A stretch of DNA of 32,050 nucleotides from an uncultured Eubacteriales bacterium (lineage in GTDB: Bacteria > Bacillota > Clostridia > Oscillospirales > Oscillospiraceae), in NCBI GenBank assembly GCA_900552475.1, contig USAC01000014.1, positions 1 through 32,050 of the forward strand, given 5' to 3'. Within the stretch, counting starts at the first letter, position 1. Each line of letters opens with the position of its first letter. Below, piece by piece: positions 14,147 to 22,547 of the stretch. Both the position numbers and the translations under genes were made by a program. The notes under the pieces are model-generated. The model had not been told where the DNA came from and did not search any database. It saw nothing but the letters and a program-made list of their open reading frames with translations.

Positions 14147-15169
14147 TTATCCGCGATTGCCGTACATTTTCTCGTAGTAATTCTGATACTCGCCGGAGAT
14201 GATCGTCTCCCACCACTCGCGGTGCGTCAGATACCAGTCGATGGTCTTCTTGATGCCGTCGGCGAACTTTGTCTCCGGCAGCCAGCCCAGCTCGTTGTGG
14301 ATCTTCGTCGGGTCGATGGCATAGCGCATGTCGTGGCCCTTGCGGTCGGCCACGTGGGTGATCAGGCTCTCGGGCTTGCCGAGCTCCTTGCAGATGAGCT
14401 TGACGATGTCGATGTTGCGCATCTCGTTGTGACCGCCGACGTTGTACACCTCGCCGACGCGGCCCTTGTGGATAATCAGGTCGATGGCGCGGCAGTGATC
14501 CTCGACATACAGCCAGTCGCGCACGTTCAGACCCTCGCCGTAGACGGGCAGGGGCTTGTCGTTGAGGGCGTTGGCGATCATCAGGGGGATGAGCTTCTCG
14601 GGGAAGTGATACGGGCCATAGTTATTCGAGCAGCGGCTGATTGTCACGGGCAGACCATAGGTGCGGTGATAGGCCAGCACCAGCAGATCCGCGCCCGCCT
14701 TGGAGCTGGAATAGGGGCTGGAGGTGTGGATCGGCGTCTCCTCGGTGAAGAAGAGGTCGGGCCGGTCGAGCGGCAGGTCGCCGTACACCTCGTCGGTGGA
14801 GACCTGATGATAGCGCTGCACGCCGTACTTGCGGCAGGCGTCCATCATGGTCGCCGTACCGATGATGTTCGTCTGCAGGAAGATGCCGGGATCCTCGATG
14901 GAGCGGTCGACATGGCTCTCGGCGGCGAAGTTCACCACGATGTCGGGGTGCTCCTCTGCGAAGAGCTTGTCCACGCCCTCGCGGTCGCAGATGTCAACCT
15001 TGACGAAGCGGAAGTTGGGGTTATCCATCACGGGCGCGAGCGTGGAGAGGTTGCCGGCATAGGTCAGCTTGTCGAGGCAGACGATCCGGTAGTCGGGGTG
15101 CTCCTTGAGCATGTGGAAGATGAAGTTGCTGCCGATAAAGCCGGCGCCGCCGGTCACAAAAATCGTCAT
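14147..15169 (-). CDS. rfbB: dTDP-glucose 4,6-dehydratase
   Basis: The second step of dTDP-L-rhamnose synthesis: oxidation, dehydration and reduction of dTDP-glucose to the 4-keto-6-deoxy sugar. A 340-residue extended short-chain dehydrogenase with TGGAGFIGSNF (NAD loop) at the start, VNFAAESHVDRSI, the catalytic STDEVYGDL (Asp/Glu acid-base pair) and SPYSSSKAGAD (YxxxK). It begins six bases after rfbC ends, with AAGGAG inside the end of rfbC as ribosome binding site. It is complete by length. Confidence 0.95.
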   Translation of the reverse strand: MTIFVTGGAGFIGSNFIFHMLKEHPDYRIVCLDKLTYAGNLSTLAPVMDNPNFRFVKVDICDREGVDKLFAEEHPDIVVNFAAESHVDRSIEDPGIFLQTNIIGTATMMDACRKYGVQRYHQVSTDEVYGDLPLDRPDLFFTEETPIHTSSPYSSSKAGADLLVLAYHRTYGLPVTISRCSNNYGPYHFPEKLIPLMIANALNDKPLPVYGEGLNVRDWLYVEDHCRAIDLIIHKGRVGEVYNVGGHNEMRNIDIVKLICKELGKPESLITHVADRKGHDMRYAIDPTKIHNELGWLPETKFADGIKKTIDWYLTHREWWETIISGEYQNYYEKMYGNRG

Positions 15170-15175
15170 GACGTC

Positions 15176-15730
15176 TTACTCCTTTCCGTAAACGAAGTTG
15201 CAGTCGCTGTCCGCGAGCAGGGGTGCGTTCTTGTCCTTGTCGGAGAGCACCGGCTCGCTCACGCCCCACTCGACGCCGATCGCCGGATCGTCGAAGCGGA
15301 TGGAGCGGTCGCACTCCTTGCTGTAGAGGTTATCGACCTTGTAGCAGAAGTTCACGTCGTCCGTCAGCGCCACAAAGCCGTGGCCGAAACCGCGGGGGAT
15401 GTAGAACTGGCGCTTGTTCTCCGCGCTCAGCTCCACGGACACCCACTGCAGATACGTCGGGGAGCCCTTGCGCAGGTCGACGGCCACGTCCATGACCGCG
15501 CCGCGCGTGACGCGGACGATCTTCGCCTGCGCCATGGGGCTCTGCTGGAAGTGGATGCCGCGCAGCGTGCCCTTCTGGGCGGTGAAGCTCTCGTTGTCCT
15601 GCACGGGCTTGAAGCCGAACTGGGCGTACTTCGGCTCAGACCACGTCTCCATGAACCAGCCGCGATGGTCACCGAACACGTCCGGCTCGATGATCTTCAC
15701 CTCGGGAATTTTTGTGTCAAGAATTTTCAT
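15176..15730 (-). CDS. rfbC: dTDP-4-dehydrorhamnose 3,5-epimerase
   Basis: The third step of dTDP-L-rhamnose synthesis, epimerising C3 and C5. A 184-residue cupin-fold enzyme with DHRGWFMETW near the start, the catalytic-His segment LRGIHFQ and the family motif IPRGFGHGFVAL. It sits between rfbA and rfbB with gaps of 15 and six bases. The ribosome binding site is modest (AGGTG). Length is normal for the family. Confidence 0.94.
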   Translation of the reverse strand: MKILDTKIPEVKIIEPDVFGDHRGWFMETWSEPKYAQFGFKPVQDNESFTAQKGTLRGIHFQQSPMAQAKIVRVTRGAVMDVAVDLRKGSPTYLQWVSVELSAENKRQFYIPRGFGHGFVALTDDVNFCYKVDNLYSKECDRSIRFDDPAIGVEWGVSEPVLSDKDKNAPLLADSDCNFVYGKE

Positions 15731-15745
15731 CGTTTTTCACCTGTC

Positions 15746-16630
15746 TCAATAACGGATTTTACCCTCGGCGACCTTCTTGAGGTGCTGGCCGTAGGGGGAT
15801 TTGCCATAGCGCTCGGCGGACTGGAGGAGCGTGTCGCGGTCGATCCAGCCCTCGGTATAGGCGATCTCCTCGAGTGCCGCAATCTGCATGCCCTGCCGCG
15901 TCTCGATCGTGCGGACGAAGTCGGACGCGTCGACGAGGGAGTCCATCGTGCCGGTGTCGAGCCACGCGTAGCCGCGGCTGAGCAGCTGGACATTCAGCGT
16001 GCCGTCCTCGAGATAGAAGCGGTTGAGATCCGTGATCTCCAGCTCGCCGCGCCAGCTGGGCTTGACGCGCTTGGCCATCTCCACGACGCGGTTGTCGTAG
16101 AAATACAGGCCCGTGATGCAGTAGTTGCTCTTGGGGTGCTGGGGCTTTTCCTCGACGGAGATGACCTTGCCGCTCTCGTCGAACTCCACGATGCCGAAGC
16201 GCTCGGGGTCGTTGACGTAGTAGCCGAAGATGCTGGCCTTGCCGCTCTTCGCATCCTCCGCGGCCTGCTTCAGGCGCGCGCGAAAGCCGCTGCCGTAGAA
16301 GATGTTGTCGCCGAGCACCATCGCGCAGCAGTCATCGCCGATGAACTCCTCGCCCAGCAGGAACGCCTGCGCCAGACCGTCCGGCGAGGGCTGCACCTTA
16401 TAGCTCAGGTGCAGGCCGTACTGGCTGCCGTCGCCGAGCAGGCGCTCGAAGTTTGGCAGATCCACCGGGGTGGAGATGATGAGAATGTCCCGGATGCCCG
16501 CCATCATCAGGGTGGACAGGGGATAGTAGATCATGGGCTTGTCGTAAACAGGCAGAAGCTGCTTCGACGTCACCATCGTCAGGGGATACAGCCGCGTGCC
16601 GGCGCCGCCGGCCAGAACAATACCTTTCAT
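15746..16630 (-). CDS. rfbA: Glucose-1-phosphate thymidylyltransferase
   Basis: The first step of dTDP-L-rhamnose synthesis: it joins dTTP and glucose-1-phosphate into dTDP-glucose. A 294-residue nucleotidyltransferase with the N-terminal signature GGAGTRLYPLT, the KQLLPVYDKPMIYYPLS segment, VLGDNIFYG (metal-binding Asp) and VEEKPQHPKS. Its start overlaps the licD stop in an ATGA arrangement, so the two are coupled. It is complete by length. Confidence 0.95.
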   Translation of the reverse strand: MKGIVLAGGAGTRLYPLTMVTSKQLLPVYDKPMIYYPLSTLMMAGIRDILIISTPVDLPNFERLLGDGSQYGLHLSYKVQPSPDGLAQAFLLGEEFIGDDCCAMVLGDNIFYGSGFRARLKQAAEDAKSGKASIFGYYVNDPERFGIVEFDESGKVISVEEKPQHPKSNYCITGLYFYDNRVVEMAKRVKPSWRGELEITDLNRFYLEDGTLNVQLLSRGYAWLDTGTMDSLVDASDFVRTIETRQGMQIAALEEIAYTEGWIDRDTLLQSAERYGKSPYGQHLKKVAEGKIRY

Positions 16631-17469
16631 CTGGATTCCTCCTCTTTTGTTTCCTCACGCAGATAGGCTTTATAGTAGTGATGTCCGACGCGATCCTCCT
16701 CCGGGGGCAGCTGCATGTAATCGCCGTAGCTGTGCCGCAGTACGCGGTCATAGGCCGCCGGAATCGGGAACACCCCGTCCTCAAACGGCACGTCGATCAG
16801 CTCCTCCAGATCCTCGCGGCGGTAGATGTACAGAAAATCCAAATCCCAGGACGTGCATCCGACATAGGTGCTGGTCTCATAGTCATGCCGGCGGGAGCGC
16901 TCCTCGAGTCTGCGGATGAAGTGCCGGCTGCCGAGCAGGCGCACCCAGAGATAAGCCGCGAGCTTCACGGGCGTGTGCAGTGCGCCGCGCTGACTCGGAA
17001 CAAAGCGCACCGTTGAGGCGAGATACGTCATCTTCGCGTCCCGTGCGGCGGACTGCAGGATCTGCTCCGCCTCCTCCTGCGTGCTGCCGCAGCCGTCGAA
17101 CGGATAAATGTCCACAAAAAGGCCCAGACCGTATTCCCGCGTTCCCTCGTAATCCACCTGATAGCGCGTGTCGCACAGGCGGGAGATGGGGTAGATATAC
17201 TTGGGGTTTGTATGAATGTTCATCATCCGCAGCGGCGCTTCCTGCGCACCGTGCTCATCCCACCACGCCATCAGGCGGTCATAGTCCCGCCGGGGCATGG
17301 CGACATCAATGTCATCGTCCCACGGGATGAACGCCTTGTGCCGCACAGCACCAATCATCGTTCCGGCATAGAGAAAATACTTCAGTCCCTGCTCGCGGCA
17401 GATGCTGTCCAGCCGCTTGAGAATTTCCAGTTCGCCGAGCTGCACCTCGCGCAGCGATAGCTCTTTCAT
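16627..17469 (-). CDS. licD: LicD-family phosphotransferase
   Basis: A 280-residue cytoplasmic enzyme of the LicD family, whose characterised members transfer phosphocholine from CDP-choline to teichoic acid or lipooligosaccharide sugars. The metal-binding stretch FIPWDDDIDVAMPRRDY (Asp51-Asp55) is intact, as is the preceding AGTMIGAVRHK. The start is set at ATG 17469, preceded by AAGGAAGTG; the longer open frame to 17586 runs into the flippase gene and is Cys/Pro-rich. It sits between the flippase and rfbA in the polysaccharide operon. The LicC-LicA fusion 10 kb upstream can supply CDP-choline. Some family members move other phosphorylated groups, so the donor is inferred. Confidence 0.88.
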   Translation of the reverse strand: MKELSLREVQLGELEILKRLDSICREQGLKYFLYAGTMIGAVRHKAFIPWDDDIDVAMPRRDYDRLMAWWDEHGAQEAPLRMMNIHTNPKYIYPISRLCDTRYQVDYEGTREYGLGLFVDIYPFDGCGSTQEEAEQILQSAARDAKMTYLASTVRFVPSQRGALHTPVKLAAYLWVRLLGSRHFIRRLEERSRRHDYETSTYVGCTSWDLDFLYIYRREDLEELIDVPFEDGVFPIPAAYDRVLRHSYGDYMQLPPEEDRVGHHYYKAYLREETKEEESR

Positions 17470-17512
17470 AGATCGCACTTCCTTTTTGCTCCCTGCTCCG
17501 TCCGGCGCAGGA

Positions 17513-18940
17513 TTACTTTTTGAAGGTCTGCAGCATGCCGCGCACCTGCTCACGATGCCGCAGCGCCCAGATGCCGGCGCATGCAAAGCCGACCGCCAGC
17601 AGCGCCATACGCAGCCAGATCAGCTCCGTCATGGCGAGGAAAATAAACGCCGCGGCCGTGACGCCGAACAGCCAGAGCAGCTGGTTCTTCATATCATAGA
17701 GAATGCCGCCGTGTACCTTCCACGCGAAGAACACATGGATGGCGTAGTACAGCAGATAGCACACAACCGTCGTATAGGCCGCCGCGATATAGCCGAAGCG
17801 CGGGATGAAATACGCGTTGAGGGCGATATTCACTGCCGCCGCGCCCAGCGTACCGATGGCGATCAGAACCGTCTTCTTATAGTAATACTCGATCGAGGAC
17901 GGCAGCGTATAGAGGAAGGAGTAGTACATCGCCAGTACAATGGGAATCGCCACATAGCGCGAGGGCGCATATTTTGCGCCGCCGAGGATCGTGACAATCT
18001 CCGGCGAGATCAGCATGAGCGCAATGGCTCCCAGCGAGACAAACGCGGTATAGCCATTGGCCACGCGGCGGATGGACGGATAGTCCTTCGCCTCCATCTT
18101 CTCAAAAAACCACGGCGTCCACGCCGTATCGAGCGAGTTGGTAATCACCTGAAAGATCATGCCGACATTGTAGGCAAAACTGTAAAGTCCCGCCTCCGTG
18201 TCGCCGATGATTCTTTTGATCATGATCCGGTCAAACTGCGCAAGCAGCAGCTGCCCGAGTCCGTGCGGCACAATGGGCAGACTGATCTTCAGTCCGTAAA
18301 CCCAGAAGCCGCGGTTCACGCGCGGGCGCGCCCGGCGGAACATCCGCGCGATGATATAGATGCCCATCAGCACCGCTGAGACGAGCGTACCGAGAATGCG
18401 GCCGAGGTAGCCCTGCTCACGGAACACCGTTGTAATCAGCACCACGGACAGTCCCAGACCGCACACCGCGTACAGCAGCGACAGCACCAGATACTCTTTA
18501 TATTTATAGTCGACCGAAAGCAGGCAGTTATAAAATGTAATCATCGCAAGGCCAAAGCCCTCCGCGATGATGAGTACCACCAGATACGGCTGCTCGAGGC
18601 CGAGCAGCCTCGCCAGCGGCCCCGCGAAGATCACACTGAGAACCGCCAGAAGGGCCGTATTCAGCAGGATAATGATCGTCACGGACGAACAGAACGCATC
18701 AATCCGATCCGGAAAGTCCAGCTTGGCGTTCCGGACGCTGGTGTGCAGTGTCAGTCCGACCACAAATGTCATAATCGTCACATAGGAGCCGAACGTATTG
18801 TAAAGGCCGTAGTCCGCCACACTCAGCAGTCGAGCAAAGATGGGAATGGAGATGAAGGTGAGCCCCTTTACCAGGATATTGCCGATGGTATAGCCCAGCC
18901 CGGCCCGCAGTGCCTTCTTCCCGCTTGATTCATTCTGCAT
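17513..18940 (-). CDS. Wzx-type polysaccharide flippase
   Basis: A 475-residue integral membrane protein of the MATE/Wzx (PST) family, with about 12-14 hydrophobic segments. It would flip lipid-linked repeat units across the cytoplasmic membrane. The N-terminus ALRAGLGYTIGNILVKGLTF followed by PIFARLLSVADYGLYNT is the typical entry of the family. It lies in an operon that also encodes an initiating transferase and a Wzy-like polymerase, consistent with a Wzx/Wzy-dependent pathway. The start ATG 18940 has a GGAG site. The substrate is unknown but should contain rhamnose. Confidence 0.9.
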   Translation of the reverse strand: MQNESSGKKALRAGLGYTIGNILVKGLTFISIPIFARLLSVADYGLYNTFGSYVTIMTFVVGLTLHTSVRNAKLDFPDRIDAFCSSVTIIILLNTALLAVLSVIFAGPLARLLGLEQPYLVVLIIAEGFGLAMITFYNCLLSVDYKYKEYLVLSLLYAVCGLGLSVVLITTVFREQGYLGRILGTLVSAVLMGIYIIARMFRRARPRVNRGFWVYGLKISLPIVPHGLGQLLLAQFDRIMIKRIIGDTEAGLYSFAYNVGMIFQVITNSLDTAWTPWFFEKMEAKDYPSIRRVANGYTAFVSLGAIALMLISPEIVTILGGAKYAPSRYVAIPIVLAMYYSFLYTLPSSIEYYYKKTVLIAIGTLGAAAVNIALNAYFIPRFGYIAAAYTTVVCYLLYYAIHVFFAWKVHGGILYDMKNQLLWLFGVTAAAFIFLAMTELIWLRMALLAVGFACAGIWALRHREQVRGMLQTFKK

Positions 18941-18980
18941 AGTTCATTCTCCTGTCAGCATGCCGCCGCGCGGCAGGCGC

Positions 18981-20117
18981 TCAGTCCTGCGTCCGCTCCC
19001 GCATGACACGCTGTACCGCCTCGAGGTAGCCGTAACCGTTCTTCTCGTCCGGCTCCAGATAGGTGCCCTCCGCCCACTCGTTCCAGGCGTTGATATACAC
19101 AAAGCGGCGCCCCTCAGGCTTCTGCTCCGCCTTCTGCACCAGCCGGCGGAAATTCTTCTCAAAAATCGGCGGCGTGCAGCCCTTATAGATCGTCGCCTTC
19201 TCGCGGTACCGGGCCGTATTGTCCCACTCCAGAAAGGCCATGTCGAACACATCCTTATCCCGGTAGGTAAAATGCGGCGCGGCCGCGATGTCGCAGATCT
19301 TCTGATAATCGTATTCCTTATAGCTGTGGCGCGACTTTGTGCGGATCGCGCGCAGCCGCTCGACCCACGACTCCGGCAGGTGACGCAGAATATTCTCGAG
19401 CCGGTAGCTCATCCCCTTCGCCTGCGGCGAATTCGTCGCCTCATGCGGCTCGAAGAGCAGCACGCCGTCGAACGCGTCGAGGATGCTGCTGTCCGGGAAG
19501 TCGAAGGACTTGATGGCCATAAAATACAGCTCGCCGATCCCGGCCTCCCGCGCCAGCTCCCGCCAGTAGGCGATCATCTCGTCCACCTTGTCGATCAGGT
19601 GCGGGCGGTAAATCTGAAACACGACGCGCCCGTCGATGCGCAGGGCACGCGGATCCGCGAAGAAGGGACGCAGATAATCAAAGTGCTCCTTCCACTTCTC
19701 GTGGGTCGGCTCATGGGTCTGCAGCTGCAGAATCTGGCGGTCATTGCCGTCCCAGCGGCGGGCCCACGTCTCGTTCGCCCACGTCAGGCAGAACGGCATA
19801 TCCAGCTCCGGATGCTGCAGGAACAGCTTCTCGGGCGTCTCGAGCAGCTGCTTGCCATCGAACCAGTAGTGATAAATGGCAAAGCCGTAGACACCGTACT
19901 TTTTTGCCAGCTCCACCTGCCAGCGGATGGTGTCCAGCTGGCCCAGGTCATAGTAGTTGTTGTTGAGCGGCACGCGGGGCTGGTGATGTCCCTCATAGAG
20001 CGGATAGCCCTTGCGGACGTTGTTCCAGTCGGTAAAGCCCTTGCCCCACCACTCATCGTTCTCAGGAATCGCGTGAAACTGCGGAAAATAGATCGCAATT
20101 GTCTTTACGTTGCCCAT
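18981..20117 (-). CDS. WbsX/GH99-like polysaccharide biosynthesis protein
   Basis: A 378-residue protein with the hallmarks of the WbsX family (related to glycoside hydrolase family 99): IAIYFPQFHAIPENDEWWG at the N-terminus, FTDWNNV, FAIYHYWFDGK, LTWANETWARRWDG, and the C-terminal FVYINAWNEWAEGTYLEPD. WbsX proteins occur in O-antigen and capsule clusters and are annotated as glycosyltransferases, although the fold is hydrolase-like, so the catalytic role is unsettled. No signal peptide is seen. GGAGAAC precedes the ATG. It sits ten bases after the GT2 gene. Confidence 0.88.
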   Translation of the reverse strand: MGNVKTIAIYFPQFHAIPENDEWWGKGFTDWNNVRKGYPLYEGHHQPRVPLNNNYYDLGQLDTIRWQVELAKKYGVYGFAIYHYWFDGKQLLETPEKLFLQHPELDMPFCLTWANETWARRWDGNDRQILQLQTHEPTHEKWKEHFDYLRPFFADPRALRIDGRVVFQIYRPHLIDKVDEMIAYWRELAREAGIGELYFMAIKSFDFPDSSILDAFDGVLLFEPHEATNSPQAKGMSYRLENILRHLPESWVERLRAIRTKSRHSYKEYDYQKICDIAAAPHFTYRDKDVFDMAFLEWDNTARYREKATIYKGCTPPIFEKNFRRLVQKAEQKPEGRRFVYINAWNEWAEGTYLEPDEKNGYGYLEAVQRVMRERTQD

Positions 20118-20127
20118 ATTGTTCTCC

Positions 20128-21045
20128 TCACTGCATGAGTACCGTCAGGTAAAAGAAAAGGTTCTGCATGGCGCCGCCGCGGCCGACGCCGCGCTTTTTC
20201 AGCGCGCTGACCGCTGCCGGGCCGCCGTGCTGCGCCCGCTCGAGCGCGGCAAGCATCGCATCTGTCTCCGGCGGGAGCAGCTCTGCATACTGCCGCCGCA
20301 GGAGCGTCACCTGCCGCAGGCGCAGCGCTGTATTCTCACGCTGCGTGCCAAAGCCCCGGCTCACGCGCTTCAGGCGCATGAGAAAACTGTTCTGCCCGGC
20401 GCGGCCGGTTGCATTGCTGCTGTGGAAGCGGTGCTGAATCGTCTGCTCGGGCAGGTATTCGACCTTCCCCAGCAGCGCCGCCGTCAGGGCAATCCAGCAA
20501 TCGTACATCTCGATGCCGTCCGGCAGATCAAGCGACAGCTCCAGCAGCCGGCGGTTGATGCCGCAGGCACAGCCGAAGACATAGGGCTGCGCCAGCAGCT
20601 TCGGGAAAAAGTCCCCGTCCTGCGGGATGCGAAGCCCCGCCGAGGCGGCATAGGACCCGCCGGTGCGGACACCGTCTCCGTCGATCGTCGAAAAATCAGA
20701 AAATACCAGCTTCGGCACATCGGTCTCCCGAAGCAGCGGCTCCATCCGCGCGAGCTTATCCGGCAGCCACACATCGTCCTGATCACAGAAGTAAACCTGC
20801 TGTGCGCCGCGGCGCGCAGCCTCCTGCAGCAGGAGGGCAAAGCTGCGGCACGGGCCGACATTTTTCCCCTCGAGCAGGACGATCCGCTCGTCGGTATAGC
20901 CGCGCAGAAGCGGCACCGTCCCGTCGGACGAGCCGTCGTCGCGGATAATCAGGATAAAGTCCTCCAGCGTCTGCCGCAGGACACTGTCCAGCTGCTGCGG
21001 CAGGTATTTCTCCCCGTTATAGGTCGACATGATGACCGCGATCAT
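20128..21045 (-). CDS. Family 2 glycosyltransferase (rhamnosyltransferase-like)
   Basis: A 305-residue inverting GT-A enzyme. The N-terminus IAVIMSTYNGEKYLPQQLDS with IIRDDGSSDGT, and the metal-binding YFCDQDDVW (DQD in place of DXD), are characteristic of GT2 enzymes often annotated as rhamnosyltransferases. The lower half (EMYDCWIAL, HRFHSSNATG) fits the acceptor side. No long membrane segment is seen, so it works on the cytoplasmic face. Its start overlaps the stop of the polymerase gene (ATGA). Sugar specificity is inferred from the dTDP-rhamnose genes in the same operon. Confidence 0.88.
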   Translation of the reverse strand: MIAVIMSTYNGEKYLPQQLDSVLRQTLEDFILIIRDDGSSDGTVPLLRGYTDERIVLLEGKNVGPCRSFALLLQEAARRGAQQVYFCDQDDVWLPDKLARMEPLLRETDVPKLVFSDFSTIDGDGVRTGGSYAASAGLRIPQDGDFFPKLLAQPYVFGCACGINRRLLELSLDLPDGIEMYDCWIALTAALLGKVEYLPEQTIQHRFHSSNATGRAGQNSFLMRLKRVSRGFGTQRENTALRLRQVTLLRRQYAELLPPETDAMLAALERAQHGGPAAVSALKKRGVGRGGAMQNLFFYLTVLMQ

Positions 21046-22520
21046 ACCGGCAGTACTCCCTTATGCTCCTGTTCGGCCCAGTCAATCTGCAGGCAGAGCC
21101 ACAGGATAATTGAAATCCCCGCAAAGGTAAACAGGAACGGATTGGTCTGCACAGCCAGCGCCACGCCGCCGGCATCCGCCAGCCAGAACACGACCGCGGG
21201 CGCGTCATGCCGCCCCATCTTCTTCCATGCGTAATAGACCATCGCCGCAAGGAACACGGCCCAGCCCATCATACCGACGATGCCGAGCTTCATGAGCATC
21301 GCGGGAAGCATATACTCATACATGAAGGGATACTGCTCGTTGCGGATCACCTCTTCGGAGTAGGCTCCGTAACCATAGCCGAGCAACTTGCTCCCCTTCC
21401 ACTTTTCAAGCAGCGCCTGCTTCTGCGCGCTGCGCAGGTCGTTGGAGAGTGTGGTGCCCTTGGCATCCTTGAGCTGATTTTCGAGCTTCATCGCCTCGCG
21501 CCGCATATCCTCCACGTCCAGCCCCTTCGCCTGCGCCTGACGGATCTGCTCCATCAGCTGGTCATACTGATCCTGCAGCGACACGGACTGCCCCGTTGAG
21601 AAGTGGTGCAGCGCCCTCGTGAAAACAGTGTTGCCAAGGCAGAGACTGTTGTAGCCAACGACCAGCACAATCACCGCCGCAAACAGCAGCGCGGCACGGC
21701 GGCGTAGAACGCGCGGCTTATAGAGCAGCGCGGCGATCAGCAGCGCTGCAAGCAGCGTGCCGAAGCAGCCAAACCAGATGGACTTTGTATAGGTAATCAG
21801 CAGGGCAAACACCGTCACCGCGCCGCCAACCGCGCCGAACCACTCTCCGTTGAGACACTTGCGCACGGACAGAAACACCCCGGGGATCATCAGAATCGAC
21901 GTCACCTGAATGATACGGACAACGCCGTAGCCCTCCACCACATCGCTGCGCACCGCCGTGCCGAGGGAGATTTTGTCAATCAGGTCATAATACTTGGCAT
22001 AAAAGCCCGGCGAGAGCGTCTCGCCGATGTACATCACACTGTGCCACACGGCCAGCAGCACCAGCAGCGGGTAGAGCCAGCGCATGAGCTTTTTCTCCTG
22101 CAGCAGGCCCAGGCGGATCAGAAACACACACGGGAAATAGAGCACCAGCACCAGCAGCGTTGTAAAATCCTTGACGCCGTAGGTCATATTGCCGCGCACG
22201 AGCACGGGAATCACCGTCGCCCAGACAGCGTTGAGAACCAGAAATCCCAGCACAAACCAGTCGAGCGTGCGCCAATAGTCCCAGAAAAAAAGCTGCCCCG
22301 TCTTCCGGCGGAAGATTGTCATACGCGAGCGGACAATCGCCCAGACGCAGTACAGCCCCAGCGATGCCGCGGACAGGCAGAACAGCAGGATGCGGATACC
22401 GATGCCATGCACCGTGAACTGATAGCCGTTCAGGCCCAGTACATCGTCAATCAGAAACAGCACCGGAAAAATCCAGAACAGCGCTGTCCACCTGCTCTGG
22501 CTAAGCTTACTTTCCATCAT
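21042..22520 (-). CDS. Wzy-like O-antigen polymerase/ligase with large periplasm-side insert
   Basis: A 492-residue membrane protein with about 10-12 helices, placed as the polymerase of a Wzx/Wzy pathway. Between two late helices there is a long hydrophilic, helix-rich loop at about residues 305-395 (for example EQIRQAQAKGLDVEDMRREA and MKLENQLKDAK). It ends in SKLLGYGYGAYSEE, close to the G-x-G-x-G pattern that follows the catalytic loop in Wzy/WaaL proteins. Sequence identity in this family is low, so polymerase versus ligase cannot be decided. The coiled-coil-like insert is unusual. The start ATG 22520 is followed by a second Met. Confidence 0.78.
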   Translation of the reverse strand: MMESKLSQSRWTALFWIFPVLFLIDDVLGLNGYQFTVHGIGIRILLFCLSAASLGLYCVWAIVRSRMTIFRRKTGQLFFWDYWRTLDWFVLGFLVLNAVWATVIPVLVRGNMTYGVKDFTTLLVLVLYFPCVFLIRLGLLQEKKLMRWLYPLLVLLAVWHSVMYIGETLSPGFYAKYYDLIDKISLGTAVRSDVVEGYGVVRIIQVTSILMIPGVFLSVRKCLNGEWFGAVGGAVTVFALLITYTKSIWFGCFGTLLAALLIAALLYKPRVLRRRAALLFAAVIVLVVGYNSLCLGNTVFTRALHHFSTGQSVSLQDQYDQLMEQIRQAQAKGLDVEDMRREAMKLENQLKDAKGTTLSNDLRSAQKQALLEKWKGSKLLGYGYGAYSEEVIRNEQYPFMYEYMLPAMLMKLGIVGMMGWAVFLAAMVYYAWKKMGRHDAPAVVFWLADAGGVALAVQTNPFLFTFAGISIILWLCLQIDWAEQEHKGVLPV

Positions 22521-22547
22521 ATGAAAACTCCTCTTGCTTTCTATCTA

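Noticed and set aside
13454..16666. A 1070-codon plus-strand open frame opposite rfbD, rfbB, rfbC and rfbA
   Set aside because: It lies fully antisense to four well-conserved enzymes, its translation is low-complexity (Val, Leu, His, Asp, Arg rich) and has no domain; it follows from GC-rich codon use of the real genes.
17470..17586. N-terminal extension of LicD
   Set aside because: The 39 extra residues lie in the flippase gene end and spacer, are Cys/Pro-rich, and the ATG at 17469 has a proper ribosome binding site and begins at the family's normal N-terminus.
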